NCBI GenBank assembly: GCA_946699065.1
Contig: CAMPDV010000287.1
Location: forward strand, 248,001 to 312,000
Origin: Loxodes magnus
Lineage: Eukaryota > Ciliophora > Karyorelictea > Loxodida > Loxodidae
Reading direction: 5' to 3'
DNA: 64,000 bases
Position 1 is the first letter of the stretch. Every line of letters starts with the position of its first letter. The notes under the pieces were generated by a model that saw only the letters and a program-made list of their open reading frames with translations, searched no databases and was not told the DNA's origin. A program made the position numbers and the translations under genes. Below, piece after piece: positions 1-13,000 of the stretch.

Positions 1-409
1 GAGTCCTTTTTTGGAACTATAAGGATTCCTTTCAGAAATTTTTAGTCAGATCGACCGAATAAAAAGTATTTTAAGAAGCAATTAAAAAAGGAGAGACTTC
101 TTAGTGAATAAAGATGAATGGAGAAATAAAATATAAAATAAATGAAATTAATATGAAGATCTAATAATATTTTTCTTATTAATAATTGAATTTTAGATTA
201 GATTAGTATTTGAATAGCATTTATCATAATGGCTATGATTTTGATAAAATTAGATGGTTGAAGTATTTTGTATATAAGATATGATTTAAATTTAATGAAT
301 TTGAATTAGTTTTGAGCACATTTATAATATTATTGAATTTAGAATAAAATGATATGATTTATTAGTTTTATTCTATATTTTATAAATTTATTATCATTAT
401 AATTAATTT

Positions 410-800
410 TATAAAACTAATTTGAATAGAATCTATTTTAGTTATTAATTAAAATAATTTATAAATAAAATATTCTTTATACTATCCTTAATAGAAATAT
501 AAAAAGTTAAATTCATTCTATTTATATTTCAAACCCCTATAAAACTATTTACAATTATATTCAATCAACTAATTATTTTAGAAACACTTTATTAGATATC
601 ACTTTATTAGATATCACTTTATTAGATATCATACTCTAAAAAATTACATTTCCTGTATTAACTAGATAAAATGTATTAAATAACATATCTAATTTATTAG
701 ATTTAGCTTAATTTAACATTTTTTATTCAGTTTTATGTTTATGTATAGAAATTACTATACAATTGTATTTATAAAAGCCTTTATTTTTAATTATTTTAAA
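410..800 (+). repeat. Dispersed repeat block, copy A
   Basis: This AT-rich stretch resembles blocks at 5950-6560 and 14360-14700 in the same orientation. Landmarks in the same order are ctttatactatcct, aaacactttattagatatc, and a tttcct..attaactag.taaaat motif followed by a ttattagattta-like segment. The copies are diverged by eye. No coding capacity, terminal inverted repeat or target duplication was found, so the family is unknown; a MITE-like element or a duplicated gene flank are both possible. Confidence 0.5.
586..630 (+). repeat. 15-bp direct repeat, three perfect copies
   Basis: The unit actttattagatatc occurs three times head to tail at 586-600, 601-615 and 616-630. Block B at 6344-6358 has one full copy followed by a partial copy, so the array expanded inside this copy of the dispersed block. 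Confidence 0.95.
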
Positions 801-1404
801 TCCTTTTACTTCTTTTTATCTGTCATAAGTATTTCCATTACTGCTTTGGGTTTCTATAATAATCACTTTTACTTTTTTTAACTAAGCTCTCTGTTATTTA
901 AGTGCTTTTAGGAGATTTAGTTTCACTGTATTGAAGTTAATTAATTTTAGAGTAAAAGCTATTAATCCTTGCACTGATAAGCATATTTTCTAAATAATTT
1001 AATTTTATCTTTTATGTTCCAATATTAATTATTATAATTAAGTACATTTGATGCAAGAATTAGTTTTGATTAAGAATAAATTAATAGATAGAATCATTAG
1101 AGAAATAGTTTTTTTAGGCAAATATTTTTAATTAGGTATTAACTTAAAACTAAACAAACTTAAGTATCTCATTTAGACATAGCTGAATAGACGATATTCA
1201 TGTTTCTCTTAAATCTTCTTATAAATTTGGGTTTTTTAGTAGTTAATAAATTTCATTTTGAAAATAGAAGCATAAAATAATTTGATATTGGTTAAATAAA
1301 ATGAAATCCTACAATTTTATTTTGAAAAGCTAAAGGTAAGAAATAAGATATTTAGATAAAGTAGAGAAAATGCTTTTTATTTATATTCCTTAATAAAATA
1401 TTAA

Positions 1405-3075
1405 AATTATTAAAAATATGTTTCTCTATCAAGGTTTTCAATAGTTATATAGCTCAAATCTTCTAAGTCAATCATCACTATTGAGAGTTTTCTCTATTCT
1501 GCAGCAAAAACATACCCAAATTAATTTCAAACTTTCAACTTTGTAAAAACTTCAACATCTTTAAAAATTTATCTCTATTGTCACTAGTTTTTGTTTCTCT
1601 TATATATTCTTCTTGAAAATTCCATTGTAGCTAAATTTTTCATACCTCCACAAATAATCAACGGTTCTAAAGACACAATCGGACAACCAACAGCTTCAGG
1701 AAGACTCAAATTTTACTTAATCCATCTATCATTCTATATATTATACTTTCATATGTCTTTTAAAGTCTAGAAATTAAAATTTCTTCCTCCAAAAGAATAA
1801 ATATTTTGTTCAGTTTAATCTACTACTAAAGTTTAGCAAGCTATTTAAAAAGGAAACTAAGAACAGTTCTATCATTTATTTTCCTTTCCTATTTTTAATT
1901 TTTCTACTGATTATAAACTTAGATAATTTATATTACCTCCTCCAACAATATAAATATGCCCTTAAGCTACTGCTATCCCAGATCCAAATCTTCCCTAATT
2001 TAGATTACTAAGTTTTTAACTTGTACCTTCTTAATCAACTTATCAAGTATCTTTAATTACTTAATTTTAGTTCATTCCACCTACTAAATAAAATTTATTT
2101 TCATACTCTATACTTTAATTATGTTAGGGAATCATAAATTAAATTCTAATTTATCTTATTTACTATGTTTCAATATTAAATAAAAACAATTTTTTAAACC
2201 TTCAACTAAAGAAGTGAATATACTTAGATTCTTTAGAGAATTACTAAGTGCTTTTTACTTAATTTAATTTTAACTAATCCCCTTTTTATGCTTCTAAACT
2301 TTTACTTTCTTTTAGTTTCTATATTATTGATGAGATATAAACTTTACTTTAGTCTTGTGTTTATTTCATTAAAGTTTTAAGTAATTCTATTAAATTTTCT
2401 TTTTAGATTTTTAGATTTTATACTTTTTTATTTGCTAAATTTTATATAATATCAGTCAAGTTTAAATCAAAGATTTGATAAATATCTTTATAACTTGATT
2501 TAGAAATTTTAAATCTGTTCCTTGATAAGATTTCTATAATTTTTATTTTCTTATTTATTTAGCAAACACTTGAAGATTAAGTTTCCTAATTTATAAGATT
2601 GTTTATTCCTATTAAAAGAGATTTACTAATATTTTATTATTTCTTTGTAATAGTAAAAGCTTTTTCTATTATTTACCTCTATATATCTTTTAACTTCTAT
2701 TTAGTATTCTAACCTTTTTAGATTTATTATTCTTTCTCTTATATCTTTATTATTATATCTGTATAGGTAAATCTTCAAACTTAAAATGATATATCTTCTA
2801 GCAAATAGGACAAGACATTAAGCCTTATAATCAGTACTGAGTATTTAAACATAAGCCACAGTAAATATGTCCACAAGGTAAAGCAGTTGGAAGAGCGTTA
2901 GTTAAGTTGTAATCATCCAAGCAGATTAAGCATTTTGGTAAGGCTTACATTTTTATTATAATTTAGATAAAAATGTGGTTTAGAAGGTATTTTATAACAG
3001 TTAGTATCATAAAGTATGATAATAAAAATATATATTATATTTTATTTATTTTATTAATATTATTTGTTTATAAAA
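1405..3075 (-). repeat. Inverted duplication, left arm (mirror of 7345-8990)
   Basis: K1 and its upstream DNA are repeated in reverse at 7345-8990. About 60 bp of AT-rich DNA upstream of the two start codons is practically identical, including the run from aaacaaataatattaataa to atcatacttta, and similarity stops near 3072 and 7345. The arms flank two convergent zinc-knuckle fossils, so the whole 1.4-9 kb interval is roughly mirror-symmetric. Confidence 0.8.
1410..2950 (-). pseudogene. RING-kelch protein K1, probably frameshifted copy
   Basis: Reading from 2950 on the minus strand gives a C3HC4 RING nearly identical to that of K2 (CLICLDDYNL, then PCGHIYCGLC and CPIC), and after a Gln/Lys-rich middle a kelch region with SFGG and KDIWKYNIQNDRW motifs in which several Trp are TGA. 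Compared with K2, K1 lacks four bases just after the RING (near 2753; K2 has cctaaagatacag, K1 has cctatacag). This shifts the middle out of frame until the kelch part, which reads well again in its own frame. K1 also lacks the TGA that ends K2. It is either a pseudogene or carries an assembly error. Known role of the family: RING domains recruit E2-ubiquitin and kelch propellers bind substrate. Confidence 0.75.
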
Positions 3076-3089
3076 ATAGAATACGTCTA

Positions 3090-4800
3090 AAGCTTTAATA
3101 GTAGAGGAGAAAGAAGAGCTAATTAGCACAAGTCCCCTTTAATAACATAATCTTCTTCTACAGCGCTCTCAATTTAACATTAACGATTTCTCCGAATACA
3201 TTTATAAAACATCATTCGATAATTCAATTGAAGAATCACCAAAGAAGCTAAATCAGATATTTCAAGACTTTATATTTAGCTACTATATCGGTCTTGAGGA
3301 CTTAAACAAGGAACCAATCCTGGAATACCTAAGAAAGAAATGACTAAGTTTATATTAGACATTTTCAACAATATTTATAATCTGCAAAAATAATTTGATG
3401 ATCTTGCTCAAGACTATGAAGAAATAAATGGAATAAAACAGGATTTCATACAGCACAAAGATAATGATGAAGTACATATGGTGAAAAGATAAGAAACTAG
3501 GATTATTTTAATAACTATACAGATTTTCAGGAGATTGGATGATATTTGAAGAACAACAATCAAAGAATTTTCTGAATATGAAAAATAAATAATACTTTTA
3601 GTAAAATTAGAATAAAAATGAAATAAATCTAATGGAAAAGCACATTGAGCTAGGCAATATTAAGTGATGTAATAATAATGGAAATAGAATGAATAATATA
3701 AAGACTTAAATTATCTAAATACCGAAAAAGACTAAGAACTTTAAGATTTGTTAAAAGATTGGAAAATATTGAGAAAAACTTTGGGAGAAATAAAGAATTG
3801 AGAAGATTTTAAAAAATAAGATCTGAAAATTGATGATCTCTATTTATCCAGCATAGAATGACAAAATCTATAAGAAGTAGTTAAGAAATTCTGAGCTGTA
3901 TCAAAAACCCTTGAAATGTAAAGTCAGGAGAAGGTATAGATACAAGGTATTTAGTAGCAAGGTAGGGCCTAAATGCAAAAATTATTTGGATTAAAAAATT
4001 AGATTTGTGTATGATAATAGAATATAAAAATATTATTTTTTATTGATTATTTTAATGTAAATAATTAATTAAAATATTAAATATTGTTTTTTTACATATA
4101 CTATAATTTTATTCTTTTGAAATAAATAAAGTTAATTTTTAGTATATAATTAGTCTAAACTTAAAGCTAAGTATAAGAATAACAAAATAAGTATTTATTT
4201 TACAATATTAATATTAAATTTAATAAATTAGATAAATCGTCGAAGGAGTAGCCAAAGAAGCAAATTGAAAGCTTCTTGTAAAGTTAGAGAAGCTAGCAGA
4301 TTCCTTTAGAGCAGGTAAATTCGATAAGATAGAAATTGAGAAGAATTCTCAGAAAGTGAAAATAACTGCACCAAAACTCAAGATTTAGAAATTATGCTAA
4401 TACTGTAAAAGTAAATGACATCTTTGGAAGAATTGTAACGGATTTAAAATGGACCTGTCCTTTCTTATTTTTGGTGGCATCTATTGCAAGAGTACTTGCC
4501 CTGTAGACTTGACTGCACCGGATTAACTACTCGGTCAGCTTGAAACCAGATTTCATTTTAAAAATGAATATATATAATAATAAATAAGGAAAAAGAAAAA
4601 ATAGGTCTGGTGCAACGAAAAAGAATCATCTTACAGATTTAGGAAGATATTTGAACAAGTTGAACAAGAAGACTTAATTTGAATTAATAACGAAAGGTAA
4701 AGAGAATTAGAAATATAAGACTCACGAGTGCCAGGACTCTTAAAAAATCTAAATTTAAACTCTAAAACTTTTATTAAGTGGTGATCGGTTAGATAACACA
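3090..4800 (+). mobile_element. Fossil retroelement gene with CCHC zinc knuckle (Gag-like or ORF1-like), A
   Basis: A plus-strand coding relic begins with an acidic, coiled-coil-like part and ends with a zinc knuckle CQYCKSKWHLWKNC (C-x2-C-x4-H-x4-C, one Trp read from TGA), followed by roughly 110 more coding residues. Coiled coil plus CCHC is the layout of retrotransposon Gag and of many LINE ORF1 proteins. No polymerase or long terminal repeat was found beside it, so the family is undecided. It is broken in a few places and looks old. Related relics lie at 5200-5936 and 19880-20545. Confidence 0.6.
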
Positions 4801-5199
4801 GACCTTTTTAATTTTAAATTAGATAAATTTAATATATTCATAACTGGAAAAATGGAGAAATAATAAAGCATAAAAATATTAGTATAGAAAACTAGATTAG
4901 AAGATATAAGCAAAAGTTGAGTCTTGGAATAAAGAATTTGTCACAGTGATAATAAATATTTTGAATTTCTAGATATAGTTTATAAACATATTCAAAATTA
5001 GTACTTAGCTGATTACTTGAAGTTGATGACTTAAATTTATTTAGCTCTTAATAAATTATAATTGATTTTTAACTAATTGATAAAAGTGATAAATAAATAA
5101 AAAATAAAAGTTTAAATTTATGTTCTAAATATTAAGGAACTTAGAAAGATAATCTATTTTAGATGTGGTAATTTATCTAAGAATATAAATTTTTGAATA

Positions 5200-5936
5200 A
5201 ATGAACTAAAATTACTCCAGAAGCTAAAATTAAATGTTCGTACTCCACCTCTGACCTGTCTTGCTTATTCTTAAAGTTTCTGATTTCTCTTCCATTATTA
5301 GTTGACTTTTTTCTTGTATATTCCCAAGAGAGTTCATCCATAACTGTTCTCTATTCCTTCTAAGTTTGAGCTGATGCTACCTCTTTCATTTTTCCTACAA
5401 TAATCTTTGATTTACCAGTAACTCTGCTTAAAATTTAGGAATTTCCTAAATTTCCTTCACAAGTGTTCTCTTGAACCACAGTAATAGCAAGATTTCACTT
5501 CTCGCTTGTATAAAGGCTTGCCAACTTTAATTTCTTCGATTTCCATCTTGTCTTATTTCTAATCCCTTGATTCAATTTACTCTTGCTTGCTCAGATTCTC
5601 TATTAGTTTGTCTTTGCTCTTTTTTGCTTCCCGACCTCTTCCTGGAGCTTCAGTACCATTTTGATGAGCTATTCCATATGCATCTGGCTAAAGAATTAAA
5701 ATTTGAAACCTTCTAATGAAGAGCAGACTTCATCTGCTTCTTTGGTTTCTCTTATGAGATTGGAGTTATTGCATATGTTGTCTTCTGAGGTTGCTTCTAT
5801 TCCTCTCCAGGTTATTAGGATTAAGAAAAAGGTTAGCGTTGAGGGAAAGAAGACTATCCAAGATTAGATTCAGGTTTCCTCTCCAACTTTTTGGAGGTAT
5901 TGTAGAAACCTCGTTTGAATTCCTCCATTTTTTAAT
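5200..5936 (-). mobile_element. Fossil retroelement gene with zinc knuckle, B
   Basis: Reading leftward from a start at 5936, the relic has a Gln/Pro/Ser-rich N-terminus, a charged helical stretch, and a knuckle CYYCGSREHLWRKF that is recognisably related to copy A, as is the preceding DKMEIE segment (DKIEIE in A). It is broken, and the knuckle is no longer a complete CCHC set. It faces copy A tail to tail. Family assignment has the same limits as copy A. Confidence 0.55.
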
Positions 5937-5949
5937 ATGATTTAAGCTA

Positions 5950-6560
5950 TTTATAAATTGATTCTATATTTTATAAGTTAATTATGATTATAAAATAATT
6001 TATTTTTAAAAGCCAATTTAAATAAAATTTTATAATTATTAATAAAAATAATTTATCTTATTAGATTCAAAATAATCTGATCTAAATATTTAGAAATGTA
6101 TATAAGTTAGAAATATAGTCTTTATACTGTCCTAAATAAAAATCTATTATTTTAAATTAATTCAATTCATATTTCCACTTTTTATTTAATCTTATGTATC
6201 AATCAAAAAAAATTTATTATTTAAGTATAGTAATTTAAATAGTTTCCTATGTTTTTCAATTTATGATATATATTTTAAATTTACAAAACTAGTATAAAAT
6301 GTTTCTAATTATATTAAATAAACTAATTATTTTATTTAGAAACACTTTATTAGATATCACTTTATCTCATTTTAACTAAATTTCATACCGGAACTTACTG
6401 TAAAAATTTAAATTTCCTGCATTAACTAGGTAAAATAGATTATATTTTATTGATTAGATTTAGAATAATTTAGAATTTTTTTTAAGTTTATATGTTTGTT
6501 AATGAATAAATTTACCATAAAAAGTTTTATTTATAATATTTTTTATTTTAATAGATTTAA
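5950..6560 (+). repeat. Dispersed repeat block, copy B
   Basis: This block has the same ordered landmarks as copy A (ctttatactgtcct, aaacactttattagatatc, tttcctgcattaactaggtaaaat). It lies between zinc-knuckle relic B and the K2 promoter, in a gene-free AT-rich interval that runs on to about 7345. It may explain why the right half of the inverted duplication is about 1.4 kb longer than the left half. Confidence 0.5.
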
Positions 6561-7344
6561 AGTTTAATTTCAACTTGAATATCTAAAATTTAAATTAATT
6601 AATTTAGCTTTTCAATTAATTTTATTATAATAATTATTTTCAAAAGCTACACTTATACAAATAATAATTTTTTATATTTATTTTATTCAAAAATTGAGGA
6701 TACTAAATTAAAAAATACTATGTAGTTAAATTAAGTATGATTTTCTTTTTCTCGCTTGATATATTTTTTTAGTAAAACCCTATTAAGTTTATTTTTTCTA
6801 TTCATAGATTCTATTTAAAAAACTGTATATTATTATTAAATATTTATTTCTTTCTAAAACAAAATAACTTTCCATTAAATAGAAATTAATATATTATTAT
6901 CCTTTATTATTCATTTCCTTATATAATTTTTCTATTTTATTATTTGTTTTAATATTTAAAATTATTATTTTTAAATCATTATACTAAGAGAGATCAATTA
7001 CTTTCTCTTAATATTAATCTATTTTTTATTTTTTCGAGCGAAAAAACCAAATCATAAGAAATTCTATTAAAATCCTTTTAAATAATTGAAATAGATTATC
7101 CATATTCAAAAATTTTAAATTAATTAAATTAATAAAAATTAATAAAAATATATAGCATAAGTAAATATATATTTAGGCTATTTTAAGATTAAAAAACTAG
7201 AAACTTTATTGTAAAATAGATTTAAACTTTAATTATATTTAAAATATTATATATACTATTATTATTTATTTATATTATGTTTTTATTATAAACTATTTAT
7301 TATTATTTTAGACTCTTATATAAGACTAATTATTTTAAACAAAT

Positions 7345-8990
7345 AATATTAATAAAATAAATAAAATATAATATATATTTTTATTATCATACTTTATTTT
7401 TGATATTTACTGTTATAAATTTACTATTTAACCTCACTTTTTATAAACATTATAATAAAAATGTAAGCCTTACCAAAATGCTTAATCTGCTTGGAAGATT
7501 ACAACTTAACTAACGCTCTTCCAACTGCTTTACCTTGTGGACATATTTACTGTGGTTTATGTTTGAATACTCAGTACTGATTATAAGGATTAATGTCTTG
7601 TCCTATTTGCTAGAAAGCATATCATTTTAAGTTTGAAGATTTACCTAAAGATACAGATATAATAATAAAGATATAAGAGAAAGAATAATAAATCTAAAAA
7701 GGTTAGAATACTAAATAGAAGTTAAAAGATATATAGAGGTAAATAATAGAAAAAGCTTTTACTATTACAAAGAAATAATAAAATATTAGTAAGTTACTTA
7801 TTAACTTAATAGTATAAAGTAATCTTAGGAATAAAGAAATATAATCTTAAAGTGTTTTTTATTTAGATTAGAAAATAAATATCTTATAGAATTGAATAAG
7901 AGATAGAAATATAATTTCTAAATTAAATTTAAAAAGTATTTTTGAAATATAAAATTTAGACTAAAAATAAATGATATAAAAGTAATAAAATTAAAACATT
8001 AAAATCTTATAAACTTAAAAATAAAATTTTATACTTTTACTTAGAAATTTAATAAATTAAAATTACATCTCACTAATAAGAAAGAAACTATAAGAAAATA
8101 TTAATCTATAAGAATAAAAGATGGTTTAGTTAAATATAAAATAAACATAATAAAAGTTAAAAGATTCTATGTATATTCACTATTTTTAGTTTTAAACTAA
8201 AAATTTATGATTATTTAATATCGAAAAAGAATAGCTACAGCAAGTAAAAATTTAAAATATAATTCCAAAAGTAAGTAGAAGTATAGCATATTAAAATAAG
8301 TTATATTTAATTGGAGGATTATCTTAAAATTAACTTTAAGGAATAAAAGAATCTTGATAAATTGATTATGGAGGTAATAGTAAAAGACTTAGTAATCTAA
8401 ATGAAGAAAGATTTGGATTTGGAATAGCAGCAGCTTAAGAACACATTTATGTAGTTGGAGGTGCTATAAGACAGGGATATTTCTTATAATCAGTAGAAAA
8501 GTTAAAAATAGGAAATGAAAATAAATGATAGAACTGTTCTTAATTTCCTTTTTAAATAGCTAACTAAATATTAATAGTAGATAAAGATGAATAAAATATT
8601 TATTCTTTTGGAGGATTAAATTAGAAAAAATAAACTTTGAAAGACATATGAAAGTATAATATATAGAATGATAGATGGAGTAAATGTGATTTGAATCTTC
8701 CTGAAGCTGTTATTTTACCTATAGTGTGCTTAGAACCTTTAGTGATAATTGGAGGTATTACAAATATTTAAACATTAGAATATTCAAGAAGAATATATAA
8801 AAGAAACAAATAATAATGAGAATAAAGATAAATTTTTAAAAATGTTGGTACTTAAACAGATATGAAAGTAAGAGAGAAGTTTGGATATGTTTTTGCTTAT
8901 GAATAAGATAGAGCTTCAGTATTAAAGATCGACTTAGTAAATTTGAGCTATATAGCATTAAAAAGAATTGACTGAGTAATATAATTTTTT
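7345..8990 (+). repeat. Inverted duplication, right arm (mirror of 1405-3075)
   Basis: This arm contains K2 with about 115 bp of 5' flank. The first 60 bp of flank match the left arm almost base for base. The coding parts are also close, but with the indel described for K1. Confidence 0.8.
7461..8975 (+). CDS. RING finger-kelch protein K2, candidate E3 ubiquitin ligase
   Basis: A 504-residue frame closes at TGA 8973 with no shift. Residues 7-50 form a classical C3HC4 RING (C7-x2-C10, C26-G-H28-x2-C31-x2-C34, C47-P-x-C50). A Gln/Lys-rich helical linker follows to about residue 270. A kelch region comes next with LIGG, VVGG, SFGG and IIGG blades and the usual Trp near blade ends; two such Trp (NKWQNC and KDIWKY) are TGA. 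By family knowledge the RING would bind E2-ubiquitin and the propeller a substrate, in cytosol or nucleus. K2 is the intact partner of the inverted pair. I chose the start because it matches K1 and leaves only five residues before the first zinc ligand. Confidence 0.85.
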
Positions 8991-9995
8991 TAATTATAAT
9001 ATTATTTATATATAAGTATTAAATATTAAAATAATAAATTTAATTAATAGTTAAATAAATGAATAATGTATAATATATATATGTAATGTTTGAAGAGTTT
9101 GATCTAGTTAGTTGATATTTAGTAGTGAAATAGTATAAATGTATTTATGGTTACTTGATAATTTTTATAAATATTGAACTATTTAAGTAAATAATTTGAA
9201 TTATTATCTGTCTTATAATTTGATAAAATTAGAATTCTTATTATTAATAGCTATATTTAGAAGTTAAGTTTAATTTATCTTTAAGATTCTCATGGAAAAA
9301 TCTCTTATTAACATTTATATCTCAATAAAATTATTATACATAATTTATAACTTTAGGGTAAAAACTAGCTACGAAGATATCTACTAGTAAAAATAAAATA
9401 ATAGGCTCTAATTTTATAGCAAATGTAAATAAATAATTTTATTTATCTAAAATTATTTAATTATTTAAGTAGATTAAAATGATAATTCCATACAAGCTTA
9501 TATAATAATACTAACCTTTTAGAATTAAAGAGCTAAATATTAAGCATCTTTAAATATAGATAGATATTAAAATAGCTATTATATATTAAAATATCTGAAT
9601 ACATATTCATTTATAATAACTTTATTACTAATTTAAACAATTATTTTACTTAAAATGGTTACATGATATATTTGCTTGCTTCCTTTTTTGCTAGAATTTT
9701 CAACTTATAATTAATATATATAAAATATTATTAAATAATTTATATAAGAAATTTTATTTTAGTTTAATATACATCATATAGGAAATTTATACTCTTTCAA
9801 ATTTACTATTTTTATACATTAAGCTTTTCAATAATGCTAAATATTACAATACATTTTACTATTACATAGTTAGTCAGAAAATAGATAGTAAATAGGTAGA
9901 AATAGAGTATAGTCTATATCATGTAGATTTATTGCTAATCAGATACTTTTGTTTCAATTAGCTATCTTATAAATATAGACTAATTAGTAGTACTA
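8990..9995. other. AT-rich intergenic DNA
   Basis: About 1 kb of very AT-rich sequence lies between K2 and the 3' end of the LINE. No motif, repeat or RNA structure stood out. Confidence 0.6.
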
Positions 9996-10000
9996 TGTTT

Positions 10001-13000
10001 TAACTTAAACTAAAATAGTCTGGCTGCATCTTTCATTGCTAGAATTACTTCCTTCAATTAAAGATGCTTTAGAATTATTAATAAATTTTTCATCTCCCGC
10101 TTTCATCTTCATCTTATATTTCAGCTTGATTATCTTAGTTATCAATTTATTCTTTCTATTCTTCCACTTACTCTTTTAGCTCTTCTTATTATTCCTTTTC
10201 TTAAACTCGTTCTCTTCACTATTTTCTTTATTTTTTACTTTCTCTTCATTAGATTCAGTACTTTCCAATCATTCTTCTTTTTCCATTTCGAATAAATTCA
10301 AACTCCTTTGAGCAGCATCCTGTGGAAGATTTTTATTTGTAAATCTATGTATTCTATTTTGTTTTTTGGGAATTAATTGATATAATTTTAATCATAAGTT
10401 ATTAATCTTTTTATATCGCCTTATTCAATCTTTGTTATTAACCATTCTCTTATATCTATTCAACAATTGCAATCCATAATATGTTGGAGCTTGTCCAATT
10501 CTCCACAGATGCAATAAGGATTCTCGATAAGGTGATGTCTGTCTTAAAGATCTTTCAAAAGTTGTAACTTTAAGTTCTGAGTTTGTATATGCTGATTATT
10601 TCTTTTCTATATTATTTATTTAGTTTCGGATAGGTAATTTCTGGGAATTATCATTAGTTACAAAATTATTCTATAAAAATCTTTGCAGTTGGCATACATT
10701 TAAGTCTTTACTAAGTTACTTTATGGAATTTTTTTGAATCTAGTTCTTTACATATTTCGTAAAGGTAGTTAAGCTACTATTATGTTCCTAATTATTAAAG
10801 TAAATTTTGTAGTATTCAGATAATCTTGTTAATTAGTCTCTATACTAATATCCTTCCTATCAAATTCTCATAAAGAGAGTTCTTAATGTTGATTACGGAA
10901 GGTTAATATTTTCTTATCGTATTTTATAAAAAAAATCTAAAAAACCTCAAAGCCTTAATACGTTTAAATGGCATTAAGTTAAGATCTATATAGCAGGGCT
11001 CATTAAAAGTGTTTCCAGGCGCTTAGAAGGCTTTCCTTGCTATTAATCTCATATTTTTATCAATTTTATTTATTATGCCAGCAACTCCATTTTAGATTGC
11101 TCAAGGTATTAATTATCCTCCATATTCTGCTTTAGGAAGCGTGAACATTCGACACAAAGTCTTAAAATGTCAAGGTGTCTCATTTCATAGCAGACAGATA
11201 ATTAATTAAAACCGATTTGCAGTGATTAATTAGGTTCTTTTTTTTATGAAGAATTACTTCTAAATATGTTACTTATTACTTCTAAATAATTGGGTTGCCT
11301 TTTATTTTTAAGTTTAACTTAACTTCTTTTTGATTCTTTTTTAAGAATTAAATAACTTCACATTTTGAAATATTAATATTCAATTAAGTTCATTCGAATA
11401 CTTTTTATGTTTCATTCATTAAAATCTGCATGGACTTTTCAGATTTGGATAGGAGAATTAAATCATCTGTCCATCCTCTGCATGCGAAGCTTCTGCCAAT
11501 AGTATTACATTTGAATCCTATTATGTTACTTTTACTTTCTAAATATCTTATTACAATATCATAATACAGCAAAGTAAGCACTGAACTATGTGAGCTACCT
11601 TACATAACTCCATTATTGTATTTTATCTTTCTTGATAAAGTTCCATCTATAAGAAAGGAGGAATTTACGTTTTTATAGATAGATTCAAGGGCATTTATAA
11701 GTCCTAAAGGTAGCTTGACTCTCCTGAGTTAAACGAAAAGCAATCTTCTTTCTATAGTATCAAACATTTTCTCTACATCTATTAGTGTGGCAAGGAGTTT
11801 TGTCTTCCCTTTTACTTATTTGTGATAGGATTCTATTATTTACTATATTGTCAAAATTTGCATAGTAACTTATTTCCTTTTCATGAATCCCATCTAGCTT
11901 TCATGAATTAAGATTCTTTTATATATTTAATCATATAACCTTTTAGTTAAAGCTTTATCATATATTTTTAGTATAGAGTTCATCAAAGAAATAGGTCTCC
12001 CATTTTTCCAGTCATCTTTGCTTCCTTTTTTAAATATAGGAATAATGATTGACGTATTAAGTTCTTCAGGTATTCTACCTAACCTCAGCATATTATTCAA
12101 GAAAGAATGGAGAATCAAAGTAAGATAATAGCCTCCATACTTTAATAATGCTCCCTTTATGCCATCTGGATCAGCTACTTTTCCATTAGGGATTTATTGA
12201 ATAATTTCTTAAATTTCTTAAATCATAAAGAGTTTAAATTCTTGTAAATAGGAAGGTATTTACTAAGTAAGATTTTAATGCTTGTTAAAAACAAAGTTCT
12301 CTCATGAATCAATGAATTGGCTTTTAAGCTCTTAATTAAAGTTCCGTTGGTCTCTCATTTTTGGGTTAAGAATCTTTTTCGCTTGTGAAAACATAATTTT
12401 TGGTTCTTCATTAAGATTTAGAAATTTCTTCTTTGCTTAATCTTTTAACCATTTTCATAGATGATATTTGTATTTATTTCAAAGTTTATTAGCTGATCCA
12501 AAAGATTAAGGATTTATTAATTAATTCTTCCAAAATAAATTTGAGTTTCTTTATACTCTTAGTTAGCTCTTTTCGCATCTATATACTTTCTTGCAAGATT
12601 TTAAGGAAGTTTGTTTTATTTAGGATCAGGAATAAATGATCCTAGTATTGAATCTGCGTTTTCTTGAATGTTTCTGCTAATGTACATGTATATTACTCTA
12701 AATAATTTCTATCTATTTGAAAGAATTCATTACAAATTTGTATAAATGATTGTTAATATCTTTATCTATCAATTAGATCTTACAAACGATTAATTTAATA
12801 TTTTCTCTAAATTATTTTATCATCATCATAATATTTTGTATTAGACAAAAAGTTAACAATAATTGGAATGTGATCAGTTTTTAAGCAGTCATTGTGAACC
12901 TAAAAATTTACAAATTAATTATTATTTAAATGACTACTAATTAAAATATAGTCATTACAGTACTATTTTCCCGTTCCTTTGTGTATGCAAGTATTACTAA

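Larger units (their letters stand above)
120..1400. other. AT-rich region, no confident gene; repeat block A inside
   Basis: Before about 115 a plus frame could be the tail of a gene that enters from the left (a Lys/Arg-rich end followed by TGA), but nothing identifies it. The rest is very AT-rich. It holds block A, a diverged sequence repeated at 6 kb and 14.4 kb, and the 3' flank of the minus-strand RING-kelch gene K1. I see no other supported gene. Confidence 0.5.
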
